Below are positions 17,074 through 25,648 of a stretch of 64,000 nucleotides of DNA, piece by piece. This DNA is from Acidimicrobiales bacterium (GTDB taxonomy: Bacteria; Actinomycetota; Acidimicrobiia; Acidimicrobiales; JACCXE01). A program made the position numbers and the translations under genes. Location: NCBI GenBank assembly GCA_035546775.1, contig DASZWD010000014.1, forward strand, positions 55,443 through 119,442, written 5' to 3'. The notes under the pieces are model-generated. The model was not told the DNA's origin and ran no database searches. It worked only from the letters and a program-made list of their open reading frames with translations. How positions within the stretch are numbered: position 1 is the stretch's first letter; each line of letters opens with the position of its first letter.

Positions 17074-18129
17074 CTACAGGTGGGCGCGGACGGCGTCGAG
17101 ACCCGACAGGTCGTGCACGTCGCCCTTGAAGATCGGCACGTGGGCGACGGGTGCGCCCTGGGCGGCCGCTTCGAGCGCGCCGAGCTCCTTGTGCTCGCTC
17201 TGGGCGAGGGCGGCGAAGTCGTTGCGGTTCCGCGCCAGGAGTTGCAGCGCCTCGGAGGCGTTCTCGGGCAGCCACGGATCGCGCTCGCCGAAGGCCGGTT
17301 GCATGCGGTTGACGATCACGGCGTCGACGCCGAGGCCCGACTCCACCAGCTTGTCGGCGAAGAACACCGCTTCCTGCGTCGCGTCGCGGCGGGGCGAAGC
17401 GACGACGACGAACGCGGTGGCGTCGTCGGCCAGCAACGCCTGCACCGCCTGGGCGCGGTCGCGGAAGCCCTGCTCCATGCCTTCGAACGCTTCGAAGAAG
17501 GCGACGGCGTCGTCAACGACTTCGGCGCCCACGACGCGGGCGATCGTGCGCAGGATGCGCTGGGTCGCCGCGCTCACGGCGCGCAGGTACGACGTCGTCG
17601 GCATCACGAGCAGACGGAAGAGCCGGTTGTCCAAGAAGCGCGTGATACGGCGCGGCGCGTCGAGGAAGTCGAGGGCGTTGCGCGTCGGTGGCGTGTCGAT
17701 CACGATCACGTCGAAGCGTCCCGTCGAGTGGAGCTCGTGCAGCTTCTCCATCGCCATGTACTCCTGCGTGCCCGACAGCGCTCCCGAGATGTTGCGGTAC
17801 AGCCGGTTGGCGATGATGCGCTCGGCTTGCTCGGGTGACGACGCGTACTTCGCCACGATCGCGTCGAAGGTCGTCTTGGTGTCGAGCATGAGCGCCCACA
17901 GCTCGCCCGGCCAGTCGCCCTGCACCTGGCGCGGCTCGTTGGTCAGTTCGCCGAGCCCGAGCGCGTCGGCGAGCCGGCGCGCCGGGTCGATGGTGACGAC
18001 GCACGCCCGGCGCCCGCGCGCCGCGGCTTCGACCGCCAGCGCGGCCGCGGTGGTCGTCTTGCCGACGCCGCCGGAGCCGCAGCACACGATCACGTTGCGC
18101 TGCGTCGCTAGGTCGTGGACCGAACTCAT
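17074..18129 (-). CDS. ArsA-like ATPase, second of tandem pair (Rv3680-like)
   Basis: The 351-residue protein is a deviant-Walker (SIMIBI) ATPase: P-loop CGSGGVGKTT near residue 17, VVTIDPARRLADALGL (the DPA switch I motif of ArsA/Get3), and VIVIDTPPTRNALDFLD (switch II). Unlike arsenite pumps it lacks an obvious cysteine triad and is not duplicated internally. The adjacent paralogue overlaps by ATGA, so the two probably form a heteromeric ATPase. Together with NfeD, WhiB and PBP genes the block resembles M. tuberculosis Rv3679-Rv3682. A role in targeting membrane proteins or envelope stress is inference. Confidence 0.85.
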   Translation of the reverse strand: MSSVHDLATQRNVIVCCGSGGVGKTTTAAALAVEAAARGRRACVVTIDPARRLADALGLGELTNEPRQVQGDWPGELWALMLDTKTTFDAIVAKYASSPEQAERIIANRLYRNISGALSGTQEYMAMEKLHELHSTGRFDVIVIDTPPTRNALDFLDAPRRITRFLDNRLFRLLVMPTTSYLRAVSAATQRILRTIARVVGAEVVDDAVAFFEAFEGMEQGFRDRAQAVQALLADDATAFVVVASPRRDATQEAVFFADKLVESGLGVDAVIVNRMQPAFGERDPWLPENASEALQLLARNRNDFAALAQSEHKELGALEAAAQGAPVAHVPIFKGDVHDLSGLDAVRAHL

Positions 18130-19061
18130 GCCGCGCCGACCGCGGGAAGGTGGGCCACCTGGTCGGCCATTGCCGCCGCCAGCGTGCGGAGCTCGGTCGG
18201 ACCAAGCGCCGAGGTGAACAGCTGGGGCAGCACGAGTTGCGGCAGCGGCAGCGCGTCGCGCAAGCGCGTGATCTGCTCGGCCTGCAGCGCCTGGCGGTGC
18301 AGCCGGAACTCCGCCGCGGCGCGCAGGTTCTCGGCGTCGCTGCCGTCAACGCCCTCCCGGGCGATCGCTCCCATGTCGAGGTCGAGCACCGGATACACGC
18401 CGTTGACGACCAGCGGCGCCAGCTTGATGCCGACGCGATCTTCGAGGGCGAAGGCGGTCTCGACGACCTCGTTGACCGGTGTCTCCTCCGGCAGCGTCAC
18501 CAGGATCACCTGACACTTGCCGGCGTCGGTCAGCATGTCGTTGACGTCGCGTGCTTGGTCGACGATGGGCCCGACGCGCACCGCGTCGAGCAGCCCGCGC
18601 GCCGACGCCAGAAACGTGATGGCGTGTCCGGCGGCCGGGGCGTCGACGATGATCACGTCGGCCGGATCCTCACGGGCGAGCGCCTTCACCTTGCCGAGCA
18701 CGAGGATGTCCTTGATCCCCGGTATCGCCGACGACACCACCTCCAGCGCGCCCGACTTCGCCAGGCGCTTGCCGACGCGGCGCAGCCCGTGGTCCTCGAG
18801 GTACTCGATCAGCGCGAAGTCCGGCGTGACGGTGCGGGCCCGGATGTTGGGCGCCAGCTCCCGCTCCTCGTAGTCCAGGGCGTCGGAACTGCCGAAGGCG
18901 GCGCCCAGGCCGCTCTTGCCTTCGATCTCGACGACGAGGGCCCGCAAACCGGCATCGGCGGCCATTTGTGCGAGGGTCGCGGCCACCGTGGTTTTGCCGA
19001 CGCCGCCCTTCCCGGCGACGATGAGCACTCGGGCCTGTTTGCAGAACCCGGCAGTGTCCAC
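18126..19061 (-). CDS. ArsA-like ATPase, first of tandem pair (Rv3679-like)
   Basis: The 311-residue protein has the P-loop VAGKGGVGKTT near residue 15, EIEGKSGLGAAFG in place of the usual DPA motif, and VIIVDAPAAGHAITFL as switch II. In these two switches it differs from its partner at 17074. This asymmetric pair is conserved in Actinobacteria. The frame is open upstream to 19127, but the GTG at 19061 is preceded by AAAGGAA with about five bases of spacing, which sets the start. It is divergent from the NfeD-like gene at 19094 with a 32-base gap. Confidence 0.85.
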   Translation of the reverse strand: MDTAGFCKQARVLIVAGKGGVGKTTVAATLAQMAADAGLRALVVEIEGKSGLGAAFGSSDALDYEERELAPNIRARTVTPDFALIEYLEDHGLRRVGKRLAKSGALEVVSSAIPGIKDILVLGKVKALAREDPADVIIVDAPAAGHAITFLASARGLLDAVRVGPIVDQARDVNDMLTDAGKCQVILVTLPEETPVNEVVETAFALEDRVGIKLAPLVVNGVYPVLDLDMGAIAREGVDGSDAENLRAAAEFRLHRQALQAEQITRLRDALPLPQLVLPQLFTSALGPTELRTLAAAMADQVAHLPAVGAA

Positions 19062-19093
19062 TCGTTTCCTTTCAGACCGTCTCAGGAGATCGC

Positions 19094-20260
19094 ATGCGCA
19101 GGGTAGTCGGAGCGTTGCTAGCCGCAATTGCCCTCTTGCTACTTGCAGTACCCGCGCGGGCCGAGACGAACCGGCCCGTGGTGCGCGTCATCCAGATCTC
19201 GGGACTGTTCGACCGCGTCCAGGCCGACTTCTTGCAGCACTCGATCCGCGACGCCGAGCACGAGCACGCGGCCGCACTCGTGATCCAGTTGAGCTCGTCG
19301 CGCGCCATCGCCGATGACGTGCTCGATGGCGCCGACGTTCCGGTGGCCATCTGGGTCGGCCCCGGTAAGTCCGCACGGGTCGCGCCGTCGGTCGCGCCGG
19401 TGCTGGCGCTGGCCGACGTAGTCGGTGCCGCCCCCGGCGCGCACGTCCCCGCGGGGACGCACGTGGACCTGCGTTCGCCGACGCTGGGCGACTTCATCAT
19501 CGGCCTCGACGGTCACGCCGGCATCACGATCCCGACCAAGGTGGTGCACCCCAAGGGCGAGAAGACGCCGCACCGCGAGCCCGTCATCACCGTGCGCTTC
19601 GCCAAGCCGTCGCTCACCGCCCGCACGATCCACGGCGTCACGAGTCCCGGCCCGGCCTACGCGCTGTTCGTGTTCGGGCTGCTGCTGGCGCTGCTCGAGT
19701 TCGCCACCGCCGGTGTCGGCCTCGCCGCGGCCACGGCCGCGATCTTCCTGGCGCTGGGCGCCCTCGGCCTCGGCGGCCTCCCCCTCCACGGTGTCGGTGT
19801 CGGACTGCTCACCTTCGGCGTGTTCGGCTTCGCCATCGACGTGCAGGCCGGCGCCCCCCGCGCCTGGACCGTCATCGGCTCGGTCTGCTTTCTCGCCGGC
19901 TCGATCGACTTGTACCGCGACGGCATGAGCGTGCCGTTGCCCTGGCTCATCGGCGTCGTCGGCCTGACCGCGGCGTTCGTGCTCGCCGGCTTGCCGTCGC
20001 TGATCCGCGCTCGCTTTTCGAGCCCGACGATCGGCCGCGAGAGCTTCATCGGCGAGCTCGGTACCGCGGTCGGGGAACTGGCGCCCGACGGCGTCGTCAG
20101 CGTGCGCGGCGGCACGTGGCGGGCGCGCACGAACCGGGCCACCCCGATACCGGAGGGCGGCGCCATTCGGGTGATCGGGATCGACGGGCTCGTGCTGGAC
20201 GTCGAACCGGAAGAAGGCGGTGCGAAAGACTATAGAGAGCGTTCAAAGTCATCGACATGA
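19094..20260 (+). CDS. NfeD-like membrane protein with degenerate ClpP-class domain
   Basis: The 388-residue protein has a signal peptide (1-23, ending ARAE), an exported domain of about 150 residues with the layout of NfeD1b/membrane-bound serine peptidases (VRVIQISGLFDRVQADF, ALVIQLSS, PVAIWVGPG, AADVVGAAPG-like), about four to six transmembrane helices (190-315) and a C-terminal OB-fold NfeD domain (FIGELGTAVGELAPDGVVSV). The catalytic Ser/Lys dyad of the peptidase class is not clearly present. Family members work with flotillin-like proteins in membrane quality control. The start is preceded by AGGAG. Confidence 0.75.
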   Translation: MRRVVGALLAAIALLLLAVPARAETNRPVVRVIQISGLFDRVQADFLQHSIRDAEHEHAAALVIQLSSSRAIADDVLDGADVPVAIWVGPGKSARVAPSVAPVLALADVVGAAPGAHVPAGTHVDLRSPTLGDFIIGLDGHAGITIPTKVVHPKGEKTPHREPVITVRFAKPSLTARTIHGVTSPGPAYALFVFGLLLALLEFATAGVGLAAATAAIFLALGALGLGGLPLHGVGVGLLTFGVFGFAIDVQAGAPRAWTVIGSVCFLAGSIDLYRDGMSVPLPWLIGVVGLTAAFVLAGLPSLIRARFSSPTIGRESFIGELGTAVGELAPDGVVSVRGGTWRARTNRATPIPEGGAIRVIGIDGLVLDVEPEEGGAKDYRERSKSST

Positions 20261-20264
20261 GGCC

Positions 20265-20293
20265 TTGTAACGACGGTATCTGGGGTTTAGCTT
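20265..20293 (+). promoter_or_regulatory. Candidate sigma-70 promoter of the WhiB gene
   Basis: TTGTAA (20265-20270) and TAGCTT (20288-20293) are separated by 17 bases and lie just beyond the NfeD stop codon. The predicted transcript would have a leader of about 39 bases carrying AAGGGGGGT ahead of the WhiB ATG. Most other promoters in the window lack a visible -35, so this one stands out. Confidence 0.4.
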
Positions 20294-20338
20294 CATGGCC
20301 CTACGCAGTTCCGGTGTGGCTAAGGGGGGTTCCGAACC

Positions 20339-20596
20339 ATGAGCACCGCGATTCGAACCGAAGAGACATGGCAAGACAAGGCTGCTTGCCGCGGGCCGCA
20401 CGCCACGGTGTTCTTTCCGCCTGACTCTTTCGAACGCAAGGAGCAGAAGGAGTACCGGGAGGCGCGGGCCAAGGCCATCTGCGCCCAGTGCTCGGTGCGC
20501 GAGCCGTGCCTCGAGATGGCGATCCGGATCCGTGAGCAGCACGGCATTTGGGGCGGTTTGAACGAGGTCGAGCGCAAGGCCGCGGCCGGCATCTAG
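20339..20596 (+). CDS. WhiB-family iron-sulphur transcription factor
   Basis: The 85-residue protein has the four Fe-S cysteines C17, C48, C51 and C57 (CxxC then x5-C), and the G-I-W-G-G turn (69-73) followed by a short basic end. WhiB proteins bind a [4Fe-4S] cluster sensitive to oxygen or nitric oxide and act with the primary sigma factor. The C-terminal basic tail is short (NEVERKAAAGI). Placement between the ArsA-like pair and a PBP gene matches the whiB4 neighbourhood of mycobacteria, though here WhiB and PBP run in the same direction. A good ribosome-binding site (AAGGGGGG) precedes the ATG. Confidence 0.93.
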   Translation: MSTAIRTEETWQDKAACRGPHATVFFPPDSFERKEQKEYREARAKAICAQCSVREPCLEMAIRIREQHGIWGGLNEVERKAAAGI

Positions 20597-20629
20597 CTGC
20601 ACCCTCGGGCGTGCGACACTGACGCCCGC

Positions 20630-22861
20630 ATGCTCCGGCGTTTCGGCAAGACGGTTTCGGTCCTCATCCTCGGCGCGCTCACGATGCCGCCGACGGCGGT
20701 GGCCACCGTCGTGCTGTCGCTGATCTTCCTGCCCCTACCGATCAATCTGCCGCGGGCCAACGCCAGCGCCGTGAGCAGCATCAGCCACGTCTACGACGCC
20801 AACGGCACCGAGATCGCCGTGCTGCGCGAGTTCGACCAGCACATCAGCGTCAAGAAGTCCGACATTCCGCTCCAGCTCAAGCAGGCGGTCGTGTCGTCGG
20901 AGGACAAGAACTTCTACAAGCACTCGGGTATCGACCTGCGCGGCTCGGTGCGGGCCCTGGTGGCCGACCTACGGGGGCGCCGCGTCGAGCAGGGCGGCTC
21001 GACGATCACCCAGCAGTACGTCAAGAACGTCTACACGAACCGGGCGCGCACCATCACCCGCAAGGTCCGCGAGGCCATCCTCGCCAACCAGGTCGACCGC
21101 AAGTACTCCAAAGACGAGATCCTCTACCGCTACCTCAACACGATCTATCTCGGCGACGGCGCGTACGGCGTGGGCGCGGCGGCCGAGACGTACTTCCACA
21201 AGTCGGTCAAGGACCTGACGCTGTCGGAGAGCGCCATGCTCGCCGGCATCATCCCGGCGCCGTCGGCCTTCGAACCCCGTGGCAACCCCGAGTCGGCCAA
21301 CACGCGGCGCCTGCACGTGCTCGACCTGATGTTGAAGGAGCACTACATCACCCAGGCCGACCACGACGCGGCGGCGGCGCAAACGGTGTGGCCCGTCACC
21401 AAGGGCAAGCCGACGGGGCCCGTCACGCTCATCCAGTCGCCGGTCAAGGAGTACCGGAAGTACCCGTACTTCGTCGACTACGTCGAGAAGTACCTCCAGG
21501 CCCGCGGCTACCAGCCCGACAAGGCGGGTTTCAAGATCTACACGACCATCGATCCCGCGGCGCAGAAGGCGGCCGAAAAGGCGGTGTCGGACTCGCTCAG
21601 TGGCACGCAGGATCCCATCGAGATGGCGCTCACGTCGGTCGAGCCGCCGACGGGTTTCGTCCGAGCGATGGTCGGCGGCCGCGACTTCTACAACGGCCCC
21701 GTCGCCAACGTGAACCTGGCGCTCGGTGGCTGCCCCAAGAAGGCCGTTCTCGGGTCGGGCGTGCCGTTGCGCGACGATCAGATCAAGGTGGCGGCGTCGT
21801 GCTGGACGGACCCGACCGCCGAGATCTCCGGCGGCGGCCCCGGCCGACAGACCGGCTCGGCGTTCAAGCCCTTCACGCTCGCCACCGCGCTCGAGCAGGG
21901 CATCCCGCCAACCAAGGTGTACCCGGCGCCGCGGGTGTACCACGTGCCCAACTGCAAGCCGATCCCGGGCAACGACTGCACGATCGGCAACGCGGAAGGC
22001 GAAGGCGGCGCCCCCCAGACGCTGCGCACGGCCATCGCCGAGTCGACCAACACCGTGTTCGCCCAGCTCGAGCGCGACGTCGGCATCGACAACCTCGTCA
22101 GCATGGCCAAGCGCCTCGGGATGAGCAGCGCGTACTACGCCCCGGTCAACCAGGGCTACGCCGGCGTCACCCTCGGCGTGCTCGACGTGTCACCGCTCGA
22201 CATGGCGTCGGCCTACAGCGTGTTCGCCAACCGCGGCCTGCGGGCGCCGGCGACGCCGATCGTCAAGGTGGTCGACGCCGCCGGCAAGACGATCATCGAC
22301 AACACCAAAGCGGCCGAGAAGGCCAAGCGGGTGATCGCCGAGCCCGTCGCCGACAACGTCACCGACATGTTGCGCGGCGTGATCGACCATGGCACCGGCA
22401 CTGCCGCGAACATCGGCCGTCCCGCCGCCGGCAAGACCGGCACCGGCCAGAACTTCACCAACGCGTGGTTCGTCGGCTACACGCCCACCCTGTCGACGGC
22501 GGTGTGGATGGGAAACGCCCTCAAGCTCGAACCGCTCGTGCACATCAAGGGCGTGTCACGCGTGTTCGGCGGCACGATCCCGGCGCGCACGTGGAAGGCG
22601 TTCATGAGCGAGGCGCTCAAGGACGTGCCGGTGACCGACTTCAGCCAACCGGCCCCGATCCGCTCCGTCGCCGACGACCTACGCCGCGCCGCGCGTCAGG
22701 GCTTCGACCCCGGTAACCGCCGCGAGCCCTCCGACATCACGAGCGGCAGCAAGTTCGAATACGACGTCACCCCGCCCACGGCCGTCGCCCCCGAAACCAC
22801 CACGACCACCGAACCGCCGACCACAACCACCACCAGCGCCGGCGGCATTACCTTCCCCTAG
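20630..22861 (+). CDS. Bifunctional penicillin-binding protein (GT51 transglycosylase and transpeptidase)
   Basis: The 743-residue class A PBP has an N-terminal membrane anchor (about 9-37), a GT51 domain with the catalytic Glu91 in SSEDKNFYKHSG and QGGSTITQQYVKN, and a transpeptidase domain with S410-x-x-K413 (TGSAFKPF), S472-T-N474 and K602-T-G604. The C-terminus is a Thr/Pro-rich tail after residue 715. It polymerises glycan strands and crosslinks stem peptides outside the membrane. It follows WhiB in the same direction, as part of a block like M. tuberculosis Rv3679-ponA2. An imperfect hairpin GGATCCGGC/GCCGGTCC lies about 30 bases after the stop and may terminate it. Confidence 0.93.
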   Translation: MLRRFGKTVSVLILGALTMPPTAVATVVLSLIFLPLPINLPRANASAVSSISHVYDANGTEIAVLREFDQHISVKKSDIPLQLKQAVVSSEDKNFYKHSGIDLRGSVRALVADLRGRRVEQGGSTITQQYVKNVYTNRARTITRKVREAILANQVDRKYSKDEILYRYLNTIYLGDGAYGVGAAAETYFHKSVKDLTLSESAMLAGIIPAPSAFEPRGNPESANTRRLHVLDLMLKEHYITQADHDAAAAQTVWPVTKGKPTGPVTLIQSPVKEYRKYPYFVDYVEKYLQARGYQPDKAGFKIYTTIDPAAQKAAEKAVSDSLSGTQDPIEMALTSVEPPTGFVRAMVGGRDFYNGPVANVNLALGGCPKKAVLGSGVPLRDDQIKVAASCWTDPTAEISGGGPGRQTGSAFKPFTLATALEQGIPPTKVYPAPRVYHVPNCKPIPGNDCTIGNAEGEGGAPQTLRTAIAESTNTVFAQLERDVGIDNLVSMAKRLGMSSAYYAPVNQGYAGVTLGVLDVSPLDMASAYSVFANRGLRAPATPIVKVVDAAGKTIIDNTKAAEKAKRVIAEPVADNVTDMLRGVIDHGTGTAANIGRPAAGKTGTGQNFTNAWFVGYTPTLSTAVWMGNALKLEPLVHIKGVSRVFGGTIPARTWKAFMSEALKDVPVTDFSQPAPIRSVADDLRRAARQGFDPGNRREPSDITSGSKFEYDVTPPTAVAPETTTTTEPPTTTTTSAGGITFP

Positions 22862-22942
22862 GGATCCGCAGAAATACGTGACGCCGTAGGATCCGGCTTT
22901 GCCGGTCCGGAGGCTCTACCGACGTAACCCGCGGGTTTGGCT

Positions 22943-22969
22943 CGCCGCCGAACCTTTGGTTCGGTGGCG
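22943..22969. terminator. Hairpin between convergent genes, CCGAACC family
   Basis: CGCC-g-CCGAACC (22943-22954) pairs with GGTTCGG-t-GGCG (22958-22969) around the loop TTT, with one mismatch. It lies five bases beyond the stop codon of the leftward HtrA-like gene. The same core, CCGAACC-NNN-GGTTCGG followed by CGATGG and a CTAG, is found in the other orientation at 39599-39625, so the two are one family. A bidirectional terminator is the simplest role. Confidence 0.5.
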
Positions 22970-22974
22970 ATGGA

Positions 22975-23892
22975 CTAGCGCTTGTTGCCGGCGCCGGTGA
23001 CGGCGTCGTTGGGGCACTTCAAGACCTTGTCGCAGGCGTCGCGGACCTGCGGGGCCCACCACACACCGTCGGACGTGAATCCCAGCGGAGCGAAGCTGCG
23101 CGAGCTGATGCCGACGACCTTGCCGTCGCTGTCGACCAGCGGGCCACCCTGGAAGGCGGTACCGATCTGGGCGTCGTGCTGGATGCCGGGGCTCGACACG
23201 TCGGCCACGAAGCCCTGCGTCGCCGCGCCGCCCTGAGCGCCGAGACCCGACAGCGCGAACACGCGCTCGCCCGTCTTCACCGATCCCTTGTCGGCGAAGC
23301 TCATCGTTGGCACGCCGCCCTTTTGCAGGATGATCAGCGCGATGTCCTTGGTCTCGTCCCACGTCCACAGCGTCGACTTCACGACCTGATCGCCCTGGCG
23401 CACCTCGACAGCGGGGCCCGGGCGGACGGTGGCGGCGCGCACCGTCGAGTAACTCGTGAGCACGAAGGTCTGGGAGCTGTCCGAGGCGACGGCGAAGCCG
23501 GTGCCGACGCTGGCATTGCCCTGCTCGTCGAGCGACCGGACGAAAAACAGCGAGGGTGCGGCCTTCTTGACCAGGGTCTCGAGCGTGTCGCCCTCGGCCT
23601 GGATCCGCTTGAGCGGCTCGATCTGGGCCTGGATCTCCGCCTTGGCGTTTTCCGTCTCGGCCTGGATCGCCTTCTCGGCCAGCGAGAAGCGCTGCTTGTA
23701 CTGCTTGACGAAGGCGTTGGCGTTCTTCTCCGCCTCGGTCTTGCGGTTGTCGTAATAGGTGTAGAGGACGGCGCCCGACAGCGACGCGCCCATCGAGAAG
23801 GCGACGAGGACCGCCACCATGCCCTTGACGCTGCGGGGCACGAAACGAGCGACGCTGTCCACCGCGCCCCTCACGCCGCCTCGATCAGCCAT
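22975..23892 (-). CDS. Catalytically dead HtrA/trypsin-like membrane protein with coiled coil
   Basis: The 305-residue protein has one transmembrane helix (about 24-46), a charged coiled-coil stretch (50-100, AEKAIQAETENAKAEIQAQ) and a chymotrypsin-fold domain (110-290). Family landmarks are FFVRSLDEQGNASVGTGFAV, KDIALIIL and QGGPLVDSDGKVVGI. Of the catalytic triad only D183 remains. S149 stands where His belongs (LTSYSTV for TNAHVV), and Q248 stands where the nucleophile belongs (FQGGPLV for NSGGPLV). It is therefore probably a pseudoprotease that binds peptides or partners at the outer membrane face. Its start and the divergent Nudix start share a symmetric promoter. Confidence 0.75.
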   Translation of the reverse strand: MADRGGVRGAVDSVARFVPRSVKGMVAVLVAFSMGASLSGAVLYTYYDNRKTEAEKNANAFVKQYKQRFSLAEKAIQAETENAKAEIQAQIEPLKRIQAEGDTLETLVKKAAPSLFFVRSLDEQGNASVGTGFAVASDSSQTFVLTSYSTVRAATVRPGPAVEVRQGDQVVKSTLWTWDETKDIALIILQKGGVPTMSFADKGSVKTGERVFALSGLGAQGGAATQGFVADVSSPGIQHDAQIGTAFQGGPLVDSDGKVVGISSRSFAPLGFTSDGVWWAPQVRDACDKVLKCPNDAVTGAGNKR

Positions 23893-23899
23893 CCGCTGC

Positions 23900-23912
23900 A
23901 AGTTAGTAACTT
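23900..23912. promoter_or_regulatory. Back-to-back -10 elements for two divergent leaderless genes
   Basis: The palindrome AAGTTA-G-TAACTT places TAACTT on each strand exactly seven bases before a start codon: GTG 23920 on plus and ATG 23892 on minus. Neither gene has a Shine-Dalgarno. Transcription from each -10 would begin at or next to the start codon. Because the hexamers are one base apart, RNA polymerase can occupy only one direction at a time. Confidence 0.6.
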
Positions 23913-23919
23913 CGACCGC

Positions 23920-24771
23920 GTGACGGACAACGCACCTCTGGTTCCGCGTGACGCCGCCACGGTGATGCTCGTACGCGACGGCGAGCGTGGCATGGAGGTC
24001 TGCATGCTGCGCCGCAATCTCAACTCCGACTTCGTCGGCGGCGCCTACGTCTTCCCCGGCGGCGCCGTGGATCCCGACGACAGCAGCGCGGCGGTGCAGG
24101 CCATCTGCCGCGGCCGCACCGACGCCGACGCCTCCCGCCAGCTCGGCATCGAGTCGGGCGGTCTGGCGTTCTGGGTCGCCGCGGTGCGCGAGTGCTTCGA
24201 GGAATCGGGTGTGCTGTTGGCGGTCGACGGCGACGGCGACGTCGTGTCGATGGCGGATGACGCCTCGGCCGACCGCTTCGCCCAGTGGCGCCACAAGGTC
24301 AACAACGACGGCACCTCGCTCGTCGAGGTATGCGCCGCCGAAGGACTCGAGTTGATGATGGGCGACATCTACTACTTCGCCCACTGGATCACGCCGGTGG
24401 GCCCGACGCGGCGCTACGACACCCGCTTTTTCGTCGCCGCCGCCCCGCCCGGACAGGTGCCGGCCCATGACGACCGCGAGACCATCGCGACGGTGTGGAT
24501 CCGTCCGCAGGACGCGCTGGCGCAGTTCGAGGCGGGCCGGTTCGACTTGATCTTCCCCACGATTCGCAACCTCGAGGCGATCAGCCGCTTCGAGAAGTCG
24601 GCCGACCTGCTCGCGGCCGCCGCCTCGATCGACGAGGTGGTCACGATCCTGCCCCGCGTCGTCAACGACGATCACGGGCTGCGCATCCTGCTGCCGGGCG
24701 ACCCAGGCTACGACGAGGTGATCGAGTCGCACACCGGCGAGCCGCTCGACGTGCGAGATTTCAAGCGGTGA
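23920..24771 (+). CDS. Nudix hydrolase of the NUDT19/CoA-pyrophosphatase-like type
   Basis: The 283-residue protein has a split Nudix box: GGAYVFPGGAVDPDD near residue 40, then after an insertion of about 35 residues the helix VRECFEESGVLL with the metal-binding Glu pair. Long insertions inside the box are typical of the NUDT7/NUDT19 relatives that hydrolyse CoA and acyl-CoA. A second landmark is YYFAHWITPVGPTRRYDTRFFVA. It should cleave a nucleoside-diphosphate-linked substrate. The stop codon overlaps the GTG of the downstream metallo-hydrolase (GTGA), so they are translated together. Confidence 0.85.
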   Translation: MTDNAPLVPRDAATVMLVRDGERGMEVCMLRRNLNSDFVGGAYVFPGGAVDPDDSSAAVQAICRGRTDADASRQLGIESGGLAFWVAAVRECFEESGVLLAVDGDGDVVSMADDASADRFAQWRHKVNNDGTSLVEVCAAEGLELMMGDIYYFAHWITPVGPTRRYDTRFFVAAAPPGQVPAHDDRETIATVWIRPQDALAQFEAGRFDLIFPTIRNLEAISRFEKSADLLAAAASIDEVVTILPRVVNDDHGLRILLPGDPGYDEVIESHTGEPLDVRDFKR

Positions 24772-25637
24772 CGCTGGCGGCGCCGGTGGTCCACGGCAAG
24801 ACGGTGCGCCTGTCCAAGCTCGTGCGGCGCATCACGTGCAACAACCCCGGCGTGTTCACCGGGCCCGGAACCAATACCTATCTCATCGGTGCGCCGGCGT
24901 CGGGTCGCACCGTCGTGCTCGACCCGGGACCCGACGACCCGAAGCACATCAAGGCGATCGCCCGCGCCGGGCGCGACTCGATCAAGACGATCGTGGTCAC
25001 CCACACGCATCCCGATCACTCGCCCGGTGTGACGCTGCTCAAGGAACTCACGGGCGCGACGGTGATCGGCTTCGACTCGCGCGACGGGTTCGCCGCCGAT
25101 ATCGACGCCGGCGACGGCTACGTGGTGAAGCAGCGCGGCGTCACGCTGCACGCCGTGCACACGCCGGGGCACGCGTCGAACCACCTGTGCTGGCATCTCG
25201 CCGAGGAGAACCTGCTCTTCTCGGGTGACCACGTGATGGCGGGCTCGACCGTCGTGATCTCACCCCTCGACGGCGACATGCAGCAGTACCTCGACAACCT
25301 CGAGAAGGTGCGCCGCCTGCGCGTCGACGCCATCGCCCCGGCGCACGGCCCGGTGCTGACCGACCCCGACGCCGTGCTCAGCTGGTACGTGGCCCATCGG
25401 CTCGAACGCGAACGGCTTGTGCTGCTTGCCCTGGCGCGCCGCGGCACCGCGACCGTCGACGAACTCGTGAAGGACGTTTACACCGACGTGCCGAAGGATC
25501 GGTATCCCATCGCGCAGTTCTCGCTGTGGGCCCACCTGCGCAAGCTCCGCGCCGACGGATTCGCCGCCACCCGCAAGCCCGACGACCTAAACGCATCGTG
25601 GCAAATCAAATGGGGGAGCTTGCGCCGCGTGAAATAG
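24768..25637 (+). CDS. Metallo-beta-lactamase-fold hydrolase (LACTB2-like)
   Basis: The 289-residue protein has the metal-binding signature THTHPDHSPG, a second-site His in HTPGHASNH, and the bridging Asp in FSGDHVM, with the last ligand His in APAHGP. The C-terminal helical domain (about 215-289, ERLVLLALARRGTATVDELV) is like the winged-helix extension of LACTB2/RNase-type and acyl-thioesterase relatives. The N-terminal NNPGVFTGPGTNTYLIG is typical of the LACTB2 branch. It is coupled to the Nudix gene, and the pair may work on related metabolites, which is inference. Confidence 0.85.
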   Translation: MTLAAPVVHGKTVRLSKLVRRITCNNPGVFTGPGTNTYLIGAPASGRTVVLDPGPDDPKHIKAIARAGRDSIKTIVVTHTHPDHSPGVTLLKELTGATVIGFDSRDGFAADIDAGDGYVVKQRGVTLHAVHTPGHASNHLCWHLAEENLLFSGDHVMAGSTVVISPLDGDMQQYLDNLEKVRRLRVDAIAPAHGPVLTDPDAVLSWYVAHRLERERLVLLALARRGTATVDELVKDVYTDVPKDRYPIAQFSLWAHLRKLRADGFAATRKPDDLNASWQIKWGSLRRVK

Positions 25638-25648
25638 CGTCAATCGCT

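Noticed and set aside
23176..23919. An extended N-terminus for the Nudix hydrolase
   Set aside because: The upstream in-frame extension is antisense to the pseudoprotease gene and lacks family similarity. The GTG at 23920 with its -10 is far better.
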